Below, piece after piece: positions 21,807-33,120 of a DNA stretch of 64,000 nucleotides. Origin of the DNA: Saururus chinensis (lineage: Eukaryota; Streptophyta; Magnoliopsida; Piperales; Saururaceae); the NCBI GenBank assembly GCA_035235625.1, contig CP141146.1, forward strand, positions 24,050,501 through 24,114,500, written 5' to 3'. The stretch's first letter is position 1. Each line of letters opens with the position of its first letter. Below the pieces are notes generated by a model. The model was not told the DNA's origin and did no database searches. It saw nothing but the letters and a program-made list of their open reading frames with translations. The position numbers were made by a program, and so were the translations under genes.

Positions 21807-22514
21807 GTGCCAAAGCCGCTGGATCCTACACCGTTGTTGCTTGATGCTCAGCCCTTTGTTGATCTGCCAGCGCCCACGTTTGCTCGACTCCTCCACCAAT
21901 GGGGACGGGAAGGAGCAGAAGCGAGGCGCCAACACCACCTCCTATTACAGCGTGTAGACCCAACTTCCCATCCAGGCCAAGGGCATGGTGGCGTCCGGCC
22001 TTGCACCCGTGGGGGTAGCAACGGCCCAGCCGCAGGGCCTCGTGCTGATGTGGGTCAGCGGTGTGGGAAGCGGCGCGCTGGTGATTTCGCTGAGCATTCT
22101 CACGGCAGGGACAATCTTCATGGTGGGAAGAAGAAGCAGACGACGATGGATGTGCGGAGGCTCTCCACGACCGACTCTAATGCCCGGGAGACGCTGGTGT
22201 TGCTCGGAGCAATCCCGAGTCTCGTCGGGATGCTGGACATGGTGGAAGATTCCGGCCTCCCAGCATTCGAGGCGGCTGTAATGGCCGCCATGGTTACCTC
22301 GCCCATCATCCTCCAGTGGCGGAAGATGTTCAGGGACCGGCTCCTCCTGCGCCGAACGGGAGCCGCCTGGTCCCCCGCAAGCAAGGCCGCGTCCATCGGC
22401 TGCCTCTTCCTCGAGTTCGACTCCAAGCGCATGAGCCGCCTTGCAGGCGACAAGCTCGTCGACAGTGAGAGCTCCCTCGTGAATTCTCTGCTCCGTCTGA
22501 AGCTGGAGGCCTAG
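21807..22514 (+). pseudogene. Gene-like frame with ARM/U-box-like segment, probably captured host sequence
   Basis: The 235-codon frame has low-complexity ends and a middle part (22146-22255) reading VRRLSTTDSNARETL and VLLGAIPSLVGMLD. This closely resembles the armadillo-repeat start of plant U-box and related ARM proteins (LGAIPPLVGMLD). ARM proteins bind partners through stacked helices and often act in ubiquitin ligation. The match covers under one and a half repeats, so no function is expected. The downstream part (LEFDSKRMSRLAGDKLVDS) is not recognised. The frame sits behind a retroelement primer site, which suggests capture. This is by memory of the family only. Confidence 0.4.
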
Positions 22515-23535
22515 AACATGGCCGCCTCCCTCTGTGCTCCACCTTCCGCCAGAGTTTCGGACGCCGGCAACCCGGTCGATTTCTTCTCCTCCATCCGATC
22601 AACTCCTTGTTTCACAGTCGAAAACAAGGAAGGCGATCTTGCTGCAGTTGGGGCCTCAACAACTTCCAGCCACCATCAGCCTCTAGTGGCCACCCATCCA
22701 ACCACCGCGATCGCTGCTCAACCTCATGGATTCCAGCCAACAACGTCCATTTTGGCAATTGCGAGCGATCCGGGATTTGGCAACATCTGATTTCTGTCAT
22801 TTTTGCGCCGAAGGAGCAGTCGGCGATTCCTTTCTTAGAATCGTCACAATCTTTGGGCCGGGAGTAGACTTGCCTTGTCGGAGAAGAAGATAGCCTGATC
22901 ACACGGGAATGTCTTGGAAATTTACTGCGGATTCTACTCGTTGGGGGCATTTTTCGACTGGTAATTCCAAATCTTACATCAGAACGAAAAATCTGGACTT
23001 TGGTGACAGCATTTCTACTGCCCTTCGATACAAATTTTCTGAGCAGGATTTTCGCTGGGAGATTGATCACTTCTGGCTCCTCATCACCATCTTGTTGCTA
23101 CTTGGGCTTATTGGAAAAAAAATTTTGCTCGATGATTTGCACGGCCGCAAGATTTCCCCAGGATCCCTTTTCGCATAAGGTATATTTTCTTCTCTTGTAC
23201 CCACGGCAGATTTCGGCACATCCACCTTATGGGTATGTTGTGAGTGCATGTGCCCATTCCAAACAGTCCACCACCGTATTTGTCCTTCAGGGCCATAGTG
23301 GGTTAACTGACATCGTGCTGATCTCTCCTCATTTTGGGCTGTGTCCAGCTCCATATGGCTGTAGCCGCAGCCTCGTGATAGCCGGCCTTCTTAACCATGC
23401 CCTGGACTACATCTTCCCTACTTTTGCTAAGCTGGCTGACACCTTAATCAAGCGGTGCCACATGCTACTAATGCTACTGTTAGCTGACCCATGCCCTGCA
23501 CTATCCCATTTACCTATTTTTCCACCTTTATCGTC
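22515..23535 (+). other. Element D spacer without recognisable gene
   Basis: Medium-GC sequence with several overlapping short frames on both strands and no domain I can name. It probably derives from untranslated leader or captured sequence. Confidence 0.3.
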
Positions 23536-23536
23536 T

Positions 23537-23640
23537 ATGTCAGATGCCCTCTGTGGGCCGACCTTGCTCGTGCTGTCTGATGCCTTCTATGGGCCGACTA
23601 TGATCCTGTCTATTGATGCCCTCTGTGGGCCATCTTGGGG
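23537..23640 (+). repeat. Three short tandem units (GATGCCCTCTGTGGGCC)
   Basis: The motif GATGCCyTCTrTGGGCC occurs three times about 43-48 bp apart (near 23543, 23580 and 23617). It lies before the 3' tail of D. Confidence 0.75.
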
Positions 23641-23819
23641 CGCACTGTAGTTATGGGATGACCCCACTTGTTGGAGACCTGTGCGGACAGTCTGCCTTGT
23701 CCTGCATCCAACAAGTCGAGGCCACTCCTTTGCTCTACCCTTGGGTTCTGTTAACTACATTTACATCATGTTTGTACAGGCTTTTGCACATATTCTTTTG
23801 AGTAGCGACCCACTATCTC

Positions 23820-23945
23820 CATCCTTCGGCGTGTCTCATCCACCATTCCGGGCCGGCTGTTCACAGTGGAGCTTTGGTGGGCCCGATGCTTGGAGTTTTA
23901 GGTCACCTCGAGGATGAGGTGATGCGTAAGCAAAGCGTGGTGGAA
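23820..23945 (+). pseudogene. Gypsy 3' tail and polypurine tract of D
   Basis: CACCTCGAGGATGAGGTG, then AAGCAAAGCGTGGTGGAA, match the tail of element C at 27240-27345. The translated HLEDEV motif is the usual end of chromovirus Pol before the 3' LTR. Confidence 0.75.
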
Positions 23946-24314
23946 TGTTGTGAATGTCCTAGGGGCTGCTGGGGGGTGCCATTGGGGCCACGTATTAGGG
24001 TATTTAGGATTTTTGTATAATAAGGGCATTTAGGTAATTTGGTTAATTAGGTAATTAGTGATTTATTTTAATTATGCTAATGGGCCTTAGGTGCTTGTTA
24101 GTGAACCCACTTAGCTAGTCTATTTAAATGTAAGGGCTACGCCCTAATTGAGATTATGAAATGAATTATCACTTGCTTAATTGTCTCTTCTTCTCCCCGG
24201 TCTCTCCTCCTTATCCTGCGGCCATGCCATCCCTTCTCCCCTTTCCCAGCCTCTTTGCGTCTCTCCCTTCCCGTTACCGGCTAACCAGGCCGTTGTGCCA
24301 CTTCGGGCACAACA
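23946..24314 (+). repeat. LTR of element D
   Basis: It opens TGTTGTGAATGTCC and ends GGGCACAACA (369 bp). It aligns along its length with the C LTRs but with many differences and a divergent 3' third, so it belongs to a sister subfamily. Confidence 0.8.
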
Positions 24315-24318
24315 TTAT

Positions 24319-24629
24319 TGTTATGAATTAAAATTAGGGTTCTCTGATTAGATTTTAGTTTCCTTGATTAGGATTACTATTTTAATTATGTTCCTTAGTA
24401 TTTAATGTTTTATTAGTCGTAGTATACTTGTTTTGATTAGTTTCCCTAATTAGATTATATTACTTATAATAAGGTGCTAATAAGCCTATACATTGTAGGA
24501 CACTTCCTCTAAAAAAAAGGAGTTATGCAATGAGAATTCAGAAGTAGTTAGATTGTTATTTCTTCTTCCTTTCGGTCTTTTCTTCTCTTTTTCCTACGTA
24601 TAACCCTGTTGTAGCAACGAGCTACAACA
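24319..24629 (+). repeat. 5' LTR of element E
   Basis: It opens TGTTATGAATTAAAATTAGG and ends GAGCTACAACA, directly followed by a primer-binding site. Four bases separate it from the D LTR. The matching 3' LTR is not in the window, since element C's LTR closes this stretch instead. Confidence 0.8.
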
Positions 24630-24643
24630 TTGGTATCGGAGCT
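24630..24643 (+). other. Primer-binding site of E
   Basis: TTGGTATCGGAGCT, complementary to the initiator methionine tRNA, 24 bases upstream of the gag ATG region. Confidence 0.88.
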
Positions 24644-24666
24644 CCTAGCTCCTGAGCCTACTGTTC

Positions 24667-27027
24667 ATGGCATCCAGGACACGAAGCCAGCAACAAAAGC
24701 GGACTGAGTCAGCGGAGGACACAGCTGACTCCCTTGCCCTGCCGCCATGGCACCATGATCTGGAGTCTACTCGACATGAGCTTGCCACACTCCAAACCCA
24801 GATTGAGACGCAATCGGCTGATCTCCATCAGCTTTCCTTTAGCCTTCAAGAAATGACATGTAAATTGGAGACGGGACTGCAAAAGGCATTCCAAAAGATC
24901 GAGGATACTAGCTTGAAACTGGACAAACGTCTGGTTGCGCAACACCAACAGATGACCGTGGAGTTCGCTGCTCTCTCCGCGTTAGTCCGTGCACAATTTC
25001 TTCCGCCATCTCCTCATCAGAATCCTACCGGTGGTCCGCCACTGGTCTTTGGAATGTTTGCAAAGGCGTCTTCCAGCTTACCTCCTCATGCATCATTCTC
25101 AACCGAGGTAACTCTAGCGGATTCTTTTCTGCCAGTCGTTTTGTCTGCCATCACCCCGCCCGTGCCGTCCTCTAGTGTGCAGCCGCAATCTATGACCTTG
25201 GATTTCAACGCCATTCCGCCTTCACATGAGCCCTCCGCCATCGCACTACTCAACCAGGTCGCCGCCTCCTCTCCGGCATTGTCACTCCATGCCGGTCCCC
25301 TCCACTCCGCAGCAACCTTTCCACAGCTTTCGACCGCCTCCAGTTCATCCCCGACAAACCTTGCCAAGTCACCCTACCTCGATCGGCCCTCCCTTGCCCA
25401 GCAAGCCGTGGAGCTCCGGTCACCGTTGGAGTCAGCCACCGGCTTCGTGATTTTGCCTGCCAACTTTTTGACGGGCATTAGGCTCCCATCGCCAGCGAGA
25501 CGATCTTTCCCAGCGCACAACCAGTGGGACCCACGTGTTCCTATTTTTCTGCCCTCATTTGTCCGACGGGTTTACTGTAGATTCCGCAGGTCCAATATGC
25601 TTTCTGGACCCTTCTTTGTGCCACTCCCGTCGGCCCCACGTCCGCAGGCCCATTTTCTCCTATCTCAGCCACCTTGGACAGCCCTTGCTCATGAACAATC
25701 ACGACTGCCTACGGTTGTACCACCACACAATTTCAACCAGATTTCTCATCATTATACCCCACTTACTCGGCCACAGGCAAATGACAACGGCCTACACGGG
25801 GTGGATGATCTCTCAAGTAATGACTATGTTTGTTAAGCGGGTGATGATCGTCGCCCTAGGGTGCGTGCACGGAGTTTTGATGATCAACCTCGAGATGGCT
25901 CTGCCGACGGCCATGTCCAAGCACGTCCTGCACACCTCACGTTTCCCATGTTCAATGGAGATGAGCCCGATGAGTGGGTCTCACGTGCCCGTCGTTTCTT
26001 TCGATTCCACCGTACCCCTGAAGCTGACAAGATTGATATGGCTTCATTCCATATGGAGGGTCGTGCTCTCCACTGGCTTGATCATTATCTTCATCACAAC
26101 GCTCATGCTACTTGGGATGACCTTGAACAAGCATTGATTGTTCGCTTTGGGCCTTCAACATATCAAAATTTTAACAAGCTCCTCTCTCGCGTTTGTCAGA
26201 AAACTACTGTCCAAGATTTTGTGGATGAATTTGAGAGGCTAGCCAATCGGGTCCGCCATTGGCCTGAAGATGCTTTAGTTGGAACCTTTATTGGAGGATT
26301 GCATGACGATATCACAAATGAGGTGGATACTCTCAACCCGCAGACCATAACTGAAGCTATTCGTGTCGCTCGCACTTGTGAAGAGAAAGTCAATAGTCAG
26401 CGGCGTCATCTTCGGCTTCCCGCCCTACTCTCGTCTTCGAGTACTCCCACCTCCACGGGCCTTACTGTCACCATTCCGGTTAAAAAGCAATCCCAAGCTG
26501 AAATGACTGCCCGCCGTTCTAAGGGTTTGTGCTACAATTGTGATGAAAAATATGCTCCTGGCCACCGTTGCAAAACAGTGCACATGTTTATTACCGAGGA
26601 GGATGAAAACCCTGTCGCCGAGTTCGATGCTGATTTGGCCATGTTGGTCAATGACATCCATCCTCTCATATCCTTTCATGCCCACCAGGGTGTTGATGCA
26701 CCTTACACCATGCGCGTAAATGGCCAAATGGAAAGACAACGCATCCTTGTCTTGATCGACACCGGGAGTACTCATTCCTTCATCAATGAGGGTGTTGCCC
26801 GCACATTGGGATTGCCAATTTCCGATTGTTCTCCATTTGAAGTTATGGTCGGTGATGGTGCCAAGCTCCATTGTTCTGGTCTTTGTCGCAGTGCCACTTT
26901 ATTTGCCCAGGGTATCCCTATTACTTTGGATTTCTACCTTCTTCCTTTGAAGGGGGCTGATGTTGTTCTTGGGATCGATTGGCTCCGTACCCTTGGAAAA
27001 GTTGAATGGGACTTTAATCAAATGTAG
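24667..27027 (+). pseudogene. Element E gag-protease frame with one internal stop
   Basis: ATG 24667 starts a frame with MASRTRSQQQKR, a coiled-coil-like helix (residues about 30-110) and a Pro/Ser-rich linker. A single TAA lies at 25834-25836. The same frame then continues with the gag core (LTFPMFNGDEPDEWVSRARR...), a knuckle (LCYNCDEKYAPGHRC), the protease motif VLIDTGSTHSFI and VLGIDWLRTLG, ending at TAG 27025. Apart from the stop it is the best preserved retroelement frame in the window. RT, RNase H and integrase are missing; from about 27100 the sequence passes into the 3' tail of C. It is likely inactive. Confidence 0.88.
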
Positions 27028-27345
27028 CTCATTTTCCAACTTACTGGTGACACGCGCCGTCTTACTGCCCAACTAATGGTACAACCACTGATTGTTGGCT
27101 GCTAGACTGGACTGATTCTCCGTCTTCACCGCTCTCAACCATGTGTTCAGCCACTTGTTCAGCTCTTTGAATTCAGCATGTGTTAGGAGGCTATCTTTTC
27201 CGACTTCGGCTGCTTGTACTCCAAAGCACTCAACTGCTTTCACAGATCCGGACCGGCTATTCACAGGGAGCTTGGGTGGGCTCTATGTCTCGAGTTTTAA
27301 GGCCACCTCGAGGACGAGGTGATGCGCAGGCGAAGCGTGGTGGAA
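27028..27345 (+). pseudogene. Pol-deletion junction and 3' tail of C/E
   Basis: After the protease come a short LIFQLTGDTRRL-type continuation, unrelated frames, then the chromovirus tail CACCTCGAGGACGAGGTG and polypurine tract GCGAAGCGTGGTGGAA before the LTR. About 3 kb of pol normally found here is absent. Confidence 0.7.
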
Positions 27346-27702
27346 TGTTGTGAATGTTTTAGGGGATGCTAGGGGCTGCCATTGGAGCCAAGTAGTAGGG
27401 TAATTAGTGCTTTAATTAGTATTATGCAATAAGGGTATTTAAGTAATTTGGTTAATTAGGTAATTAGTTATTTATTTTAATTATGCTAATGGGCCTTAGG
27501 CGCTTGTTAGTGAGCCCACTTAGCTAGTCTATTTAAATGTAAGGGTTAGGCCCTAAGTTAATCAGTGAATGATTAATCATTGTCTCGTCTTCTCCTATTT
27601 CTTCTGTGCCTCTCCCCTTTCTGTCCGATGGCCACGCCATCCGCCCTCCCCTTTCCCGGTCTCCCTGTGCTGCTCCATGCATGTGGACAACCGTCCACAT
27701 CA
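27346..27702 (+). repeat. 3' LTR of C
   Basis: 357 bp, TGTTGTGAATGTTT...GTCCACATCA, uninterrupted. It is followed by CCTCC (27703-27707), identical to the 5' flank. Confidence 0.93.
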
Positions 27703-28012
27703 CCTCCCCAGGAAAGTGATTGGTCACTCTCATTCTCTCCTCCTTGTGCACAATGCCTTGGATCGAATCTGGTGCTTGACAACACACAATCAATGCTAGG
27801 GAACTCCTACTACTTTATTGTAATTTTCAAGTGAGCAGATTGAGGGATCTTTATATCGATCAAGGCAAATCCCCTCTTTAATTTATCATGGGGCATTGGT
27901 GAAAGAATAAAGGCAGTGTCTCGGAGCACGATGCTCAAAGTTCAGTTCGTATTGCTTTTGATTATTCTTCTATTATTGTTAATTGAATGCATAATTGATT
28001 ATTCCTAATACA

Positions 28013-29160
28013 CATTGTTTATATTATTATATGCATATATGATGTAAATTTTTAAAAAGGCAGCCACTTTTCATCACTTAATCCATAAGTAAGAGCTGGC
28101 CCACCTACTACGTAGCCACCTTATGTTGGGCTTGCTTTAAATTAAAACAAAAGGTGGCTCAACTGTCTCAATTGACACTTGTTTTTGAGCTTTCAAAACT
28201 GTATGGGTAATGGGTCTTAGCCATGATACCCATTCAACTATGGTTTTAGTGTCAAATTTGGATCGTTGCTTGACCTCTAGATGGATGGTCAAGATTCTAG
28301 GATTCTTAACAATGATGTCTTACTTTAGTTATAAATACACCATTAGCCATCCTAATCCAGTGTCTTAAGCGAGAATTAATCTCGGCCAAATTCTAAACTA
28401 GGAACACATTGTGAGGATTTTTAGAACATTAATAAAGGAAAATTTTGATTAGGGAAGATAAAGATTTGTTCAAGCTTGAATGTCTATAGGTAAGCCTAAA
28501 TCCCTCACAATTTATTCCATCAATTGGTATTATAGACTAGGTTGGTGGCGACGGTGACCTGCGGATGCAAGATTTTTGGTCGATGGCCAACATTGCCACT
28601 AGACGGCCGCTAGATTTTCGACCGGCCACAGGACTTCTAGTGGCCGTCGGACTGTGGGCCAGAGCTGCCACGACCATGTATTAGGCTCTGGTTGGCTTGC
28701 CCTTTGGCTGCAAGGGCACAATTTGACACCTTAAAAAACCATTTTTTTACTATTTCTAGGCCTTTTCTTTGGGATTCCAGTAGTTGGACCAGTCTTTGGT
28801 CTTGTTCGGCAGCCTTGTGGCATTTGAGTGCTCACCGAAGTCACCATTGTGCATAGAGCCACCACACTTCCATTATTTTCGATTGGTTCATTTTTTAAAC
28901 TTGCCACCAAACCACCATTTCTAGGTTTCTCCGGCCATTTTCGGATCATCATCGTTCAGCGGAAGTTTTCCAGTCTTTAGGTCCGATGGAGGGCTTTGTT
29001 AAATGACTCGGTGCAACATGTTTTTTCTCTGGCAGCCATCTGCAACCTCTCTGTCAAGTGGTTGAGGTCGACCAACAGATTTGGGTCTGTCTCCACTCGC
29101 TTATGCTGGCTTGAGTGCTTCTAACTTGTACATTTTTTAAAGTAATATACATGGGGTGTG
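28013..29160 (+). mobile_element. Remnant of another LTR retroelement (LTR end, primer site, leader)
   Basis: An LTR-like stretch (about 28080-28514) holds a TATAAATACACC promoter-like site at 28331 and ends CCATCA. A diverged primer motif, ATTGGTATTATAGAC, follows at 28515. Moderately GC-rich leader runs to about 29150. No gag or pol frame is recognised, and the open frame on the minus strand at 28731-28952 looks accidental. The left border is uncertain. Confidence 0.4.
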
Positions 29161-31470
29161 GACTCTATTATATAGATTGTGGTGTGTGATGATGGGAACC
29201 GTTGGCTGAATCCCAAAAGCCATTAACAATATTAATGAAAAGGGCCTTACCAATTTTATTTATTTATTTTTTTATGGTTTGATAATTATTTATACTTATC
29301 TTAATATTCTTCCTAGACTCCTTGACCTTGGGCTAATATATGAGATGGTAATATGAACAAATTAGCCCGTTGAGATGACTTAAAAGTAGTAAAAGCATTC
29401 TAAGTCATTTTTAACAGGTGAATCATACAAAAGGTCACTATGGGGTTCATAGCTCCACATAAAGAACTATTGTGTTATTACCAAAATTTTGATTATGTGA
29501 TAATGTTTTTTCAGGGCTTATAGGGATGTGGTAGTTATAGTCATTTGATCATACTTATCTGGCCCATTTTTTCTTGCCTTATATATTTGGACCAGAATTT
29601 TCATCTCCTTGGACAGAGAATACATGGAGACACATATCTCTCACTAAACGACTTATGGTTTGTCTAATCTTTTTTTTTTTGGGTAAGAATTTATCGTTTC
29701 TAGTGGAAGTCAATTCCCTAAATATATTTGTCTTCCATGCATTTTTTTTATTAATTTTTTTCTTCTATAGAATGGTAAAAAAGCACAATTGCAGACCTCA
29801 TGTACTTATTAATTTAAATTATATCCAGTTCCAGTTTCTTTGTAAAAACATAATCAGTGCCGTCAAGAACAAGGCGATAAAATCAAGTGCAGACCCATGT
29901 ATATATTTTAAGAAATTTTCGTAACGACGGGAGGTTCATCTGTCAAATTACTATTGAAGTCTTCCTTCCATAAGAAAATACTTGGAGTCATTCCTGACGA
30001 CAAATTTGATTTGATTGGAACTCATGCTGTCATTTGATTTGCCCCATGACTTGCATGTCGGCGGTCTTCATGTTTTCGGAACTTAAACGATGTATGTGAT
30101 GGAATCATTCATGGTTTGTAACTTTGCATGTGTGAATCGAATCGACGATATTGCATATGGAAACAATTTCATGACATGTTCACTGCTACATGCTCCTGTC
30201 TGCGAATGTTCATGTGCTCCTTGGATGATATGACAAATACTGATCGATTGGATTTGATCCAACCGTAAAATTTAGAATCAAGTTAACAAAAATTATTTAA
30301 ACATCCTTTCCATAATCTTTTAGCTTTGATATTATGCCAATCTTAGTCGCCAAAAATGACCAATGGAGTACGTAAAAATGTGAAACCAAGAAAAATGGAG
30401 TATAAGGTTAAAGAACAATAAACCGAATAGACTGTGGTTGACGGACCCGCGGCCAACCCAATACACGTGAAAGGCAGGTTTAATTTTGGAATATTTTTCA
30501 AATCTAGCTTTAGAGTTATATGTATTATTAAAAATGTTTACAATTTTTTGATATTATTAGAAATGACTCTACAAATATGGCTGAAAATTACCCAAATGCC
30601 TCACCCTTTATTCCACTTTATCTCTAGCAACCAATTGAGCCAGCCATACCCCACCTCAATCGCCATTGCCTAGCTCCTCCTCTACCCGCTTTGCCTTCTC
30701 TCCTTTTCCTCCCCCTTTGCCTCTTCCTCCTCGTTTTCAATATTTTTCTCCTTTTTCTCCTCCATTTCAATCTTCATCTCTTTTATCTCCTCCTCTTGCT
30801 CACTGGAATCCATTGGGACTAGCTGTGAAACAACCGTAGAGCCAAGGGCACAGCCAGGAACTTTTCCTTGTGGGCGGGGGTGCGGGGAAGAAATATGCTT
30901 TAAAATTTTGTCAAATAAATTATATAAAAAAAATATACATAGAATTTTTACAATTGTCGACAATGATTTTCATAACAAGGACGATGTAGTCAATAGCAGC
31001 AAGACATGGAAGAAGATTCCTTCTATGCACCACAAGGTGAATCCATGTAGGGCTTACTTATTATGTTACTATTTTCTTTAAAGATATATCAGGTTTACTT
31101 AAGAGATGTGGAAAAAGAAGCTTATATAATATTTACAAAGACAATATTCTTGTGGGGTCCATTTAGTACTAACTACCAAAAGAAAAGACAAAATAGTATT
31201 GAGGAGGGACAATCCTTATACAACTTATGTACCAAAAATTCTTAATAAGTAAGAAGTCCTAATAATATTGTCACGTCTCCATAGGGGCAATTTCCCTTTC
31301 TTGGGCCCATGCGTAGAGCTATTTAAATAATTGGTTTTTTTCTTTACAAGTTCCATTGTCTAAAAATTACCTATAAATATGTTTAATTAATTGAAATTAA
31401 CAATAAGTTTTATTTTTACTAATTTAAAGCTATCTTAAGCTCCGAGGAAACCTCATTCTTCTATCATTAA
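29161..31470. other. Intergenic DNA upstream of the MYB gene, no gene found
   Basis: AT-rich sequence without convincing coding potential. A glutamate-rich minus-strand frame at 30682-30963 comes from a pyrimidine-rich tract. Part of it (ACAGCCAGGAAC...GGGCGGGGGTGCGGGG) resembles sequence common in plant non-autonomous transposons, but I cannot define ends. Confidence 0.4.
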
Positions 31471-31474
31471 TTAT

Positions 31475-31955
31475 TTGTGATAACAAATAGCTGATAGCTG
31501 ATGGCTGACAATCGACTACTCGCAGAATCTAATGTAGAAAAAAAGACAATAACATAACATATTGTGTGACTTTATCTCTCTCAATATATGTAGTGAATCA
31601 TCTGAAAATACACTAGAGAGAATTAGGGGAAGCTTAAATCTAGCATTTGTTAGCCATCAACTATGCTCTTTCTCTGATAGCCTCCTTCTACAACGTTAGA
31701 GAAGGAGGTTGTTGGGTGAAGAAGATATTAGGAAATAGCGAACACCCAATAGCCGACAATAAATAGTCGACAGTGGACTATTGCTTGGTCTAAAGTAATT
31801 TTATTTTCCTTATTTTTCTCTTGGTATTTTTCATATGTGTCATTGCGCATATGGAGGGAGATACCGACTATATTATTACACTTTTTTCAACATTAAAATT
31901 GTCAAAGACCTATTGTTAGCTGTTAGCTATTGATTGAAAACTACACGTTATTGCA
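31475..31955. mobile_element. Possible MITE-like inverted-repeat element
   Basis: AATAGCTGATAGCTGATGGC near 31486 is partly mirrored by TGTTAGCTGTTAGCTATTG near 31915 in inverted orientation, about 450 bp apart. No clear target duplication was found and the arms are imperfect. Confidence 0.2.
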
Positions 31956-33030
31956 AGCCACTAGTAATGAAAGTCTGAAGTTTGTTTCATATTGAAAATA
32001 TTTCAAAATCAAGTATAAATTAAACTCATTATTGATTTTAAGTAGTTGAATATGTTTATCGGTTGATTTTTAGAGCTTGGGTATTCTAAGGAAATAAATC
32101 AATTTTTAGATAGCTCTAAGCTGGTTTGCGGCCAGTCATGCAGAGGAGGAGGAAGAGGTCTAAAAGGAAAGGCAACAATGGCTGAGGAGGAGGTGGTGCA
32201 GTGCTGGAGCGGAGGTGGGATAGGGCTGGTTCAGTAGGTTGGTGCAGTCAAAATGGAAGAAGGGGGGCGTGTGCATTTGACTAATATTTAGCCATACGTG
32301 TGGAGGTTTCACGTGCACAAAGCCATTATTACGAATAACCTAAACTTGCATAAATTTCAGATATACACAAGTCCAGGGCTATTTTTTGAAATATAATATA
32401 ATTTTGAATAGTCGCAATAGCTGCAAACTAATTTTCCCCATTTAAATATATTTCCCAAAAAAATGAATAGTACTACAGTACTCGTTATCACTGATGATTT
32501 TCAGTTGAACATTTATAAATCGGAGCCTTGGGGAACTTTGAAAATTCATGTTGATCAATTAATTTCTTGGGAGCATGGACTTTGGGTACAGCAGAAATAA
32601 ATTAGTGAAGTAGGTTGCCCAAGTTATGAATCTCGTGCTCCTTAAGACTCTATTAATACCATATTACTGCAAAGAGTTACAACTAACCTACCTCAGGGAC
32701 ATAACAAGACCAATCAATCAGTGATTGTTATCTATGATCTATGACACATGTCATAAACAATTCTAGTATAGTAGTTTAACGACCATTATTTTAAAGGCAC
32801 ATTAATAGCTTACTAGCTAACTATTTCTAAACATTCCCATACATAGTTCCCATATTGATTAAGGAGTAATGATATTTTAATTGGAAATTATGGGAGGGCA
32901 AGTTGGTGAGTAAGAAAGCAAATCGCTGTCATTGGCCCCCCTAGAGCCCAGATAATCTTTGTCATTTTTGAATTGGAAGCTTCCTATGTGCTAATCTCTT
33001 GCAGAAGAAGTCCTTGCCCGGGCCTAAAGA
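31956..33030. other. MYB upstream region, no gene found
   Basis: No open frame or repeat with a partner in the window, apart from a purine-rich patch at 32140-32270. This is the likely distal promoter of the MYB gene. I could not assign specific binding sites with confidence. Confidence 0.4.
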
Positions 33031-33035
33031 TTAGA

Positions 33036-33043
33036 TATAAATA
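33036..33043 (+). promoter_or_regulatory. TATA box of the MYB gene
   Basis: TATAAATA lies 55 bases before the chosen start codon at 33098. With the usual 25-32 base spacing, transcription would start near 33066-33072, giving a leader of about 30 nt. Confidence 0.6.
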
Positions 33044-33060
33044 GTGAAGGACTGACTGAG

Positions 33061-33120
33061 ATGGATATTAAGCGAGGAGAAGAATCAGCAAGTTATCATG
33101 GTGAGAGCTCCTTGCTGTGA
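33061..33120 (+). other. Upstream ORF overlapping the MYB start (19 codons)
   Basis: ATG at 33061 opens a 19-codon frame ending in TGA at 33118-33120, in a different frame from MYB and overlapping its first codons. If the transcript starts before 33061 it could lower MYB translation; if it starts near 33068, as the TATA position suggests, it would not be included. Confidence 0.35.

Larger units (their letters stand above)
21772..24314 (+). mobile_element. Element D: non-autonomous gypsy piece carrying gene-like sequence
   Basis: A second initiator-tRNA primer motif (TTGGTATCGGAGCC, about 21774) opens this part. At its end are a gypsy 3' tail (CACCTCGAGGATGAGGTG), a polypurine tract and an LTR (23946-24314). 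That LTR resembles the C LTRs but differs too much to be their partner. No clear 5' LTR precedes the primer motif. Between them are an ARM-repeat-like frame and GC-rich spacer, but no gag or pol. Confidence 0.5.
18851..27702 (+). mobile_element. Composite Ty3/gypsy element C
   Basis: LTRs at 18851-20112 and 27346-27702 share TGTTGTGAAT...GTCCACATCA ends and differ at about 18 of 357 shared positions by eye (5%). CCTCC flanks both sides (18846-18850 and 27703-27707). The left LTR is enlarged by a 900-bp solo LTR. Between the LTRs lie an initiator-tRNA primer site, a coding-like stretch, an element D piece with its own LTR, and an element E piece with LTR, gag and protease. No RT or integrase is present. 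Either D and E inserted into C and then lost parts, or C moved as an already chimeric element. Confidence 0.85.
18354..28012 (+). repeat. Copia 3' LTR split by gypsy element C
   Basis: The LTR runs 18354-18850 and resumes at 27708 after element C and its CCTCC duplication. A TG start (TGTTGGACCTTG) and a CA end near 28012 (CCTAATACA) give about 800 bp. The 3' end is judged from the CA dinucleotide only, as the 5' LTR is not in view. Confidence 0.6.

Noticed and set aside
30682..30963. Glutamate/lysine-rich minus-strand frame
   Set aside because: It results from a pyrimidine-rich tract in non-coding DNA; no splice context or homologue recognised.
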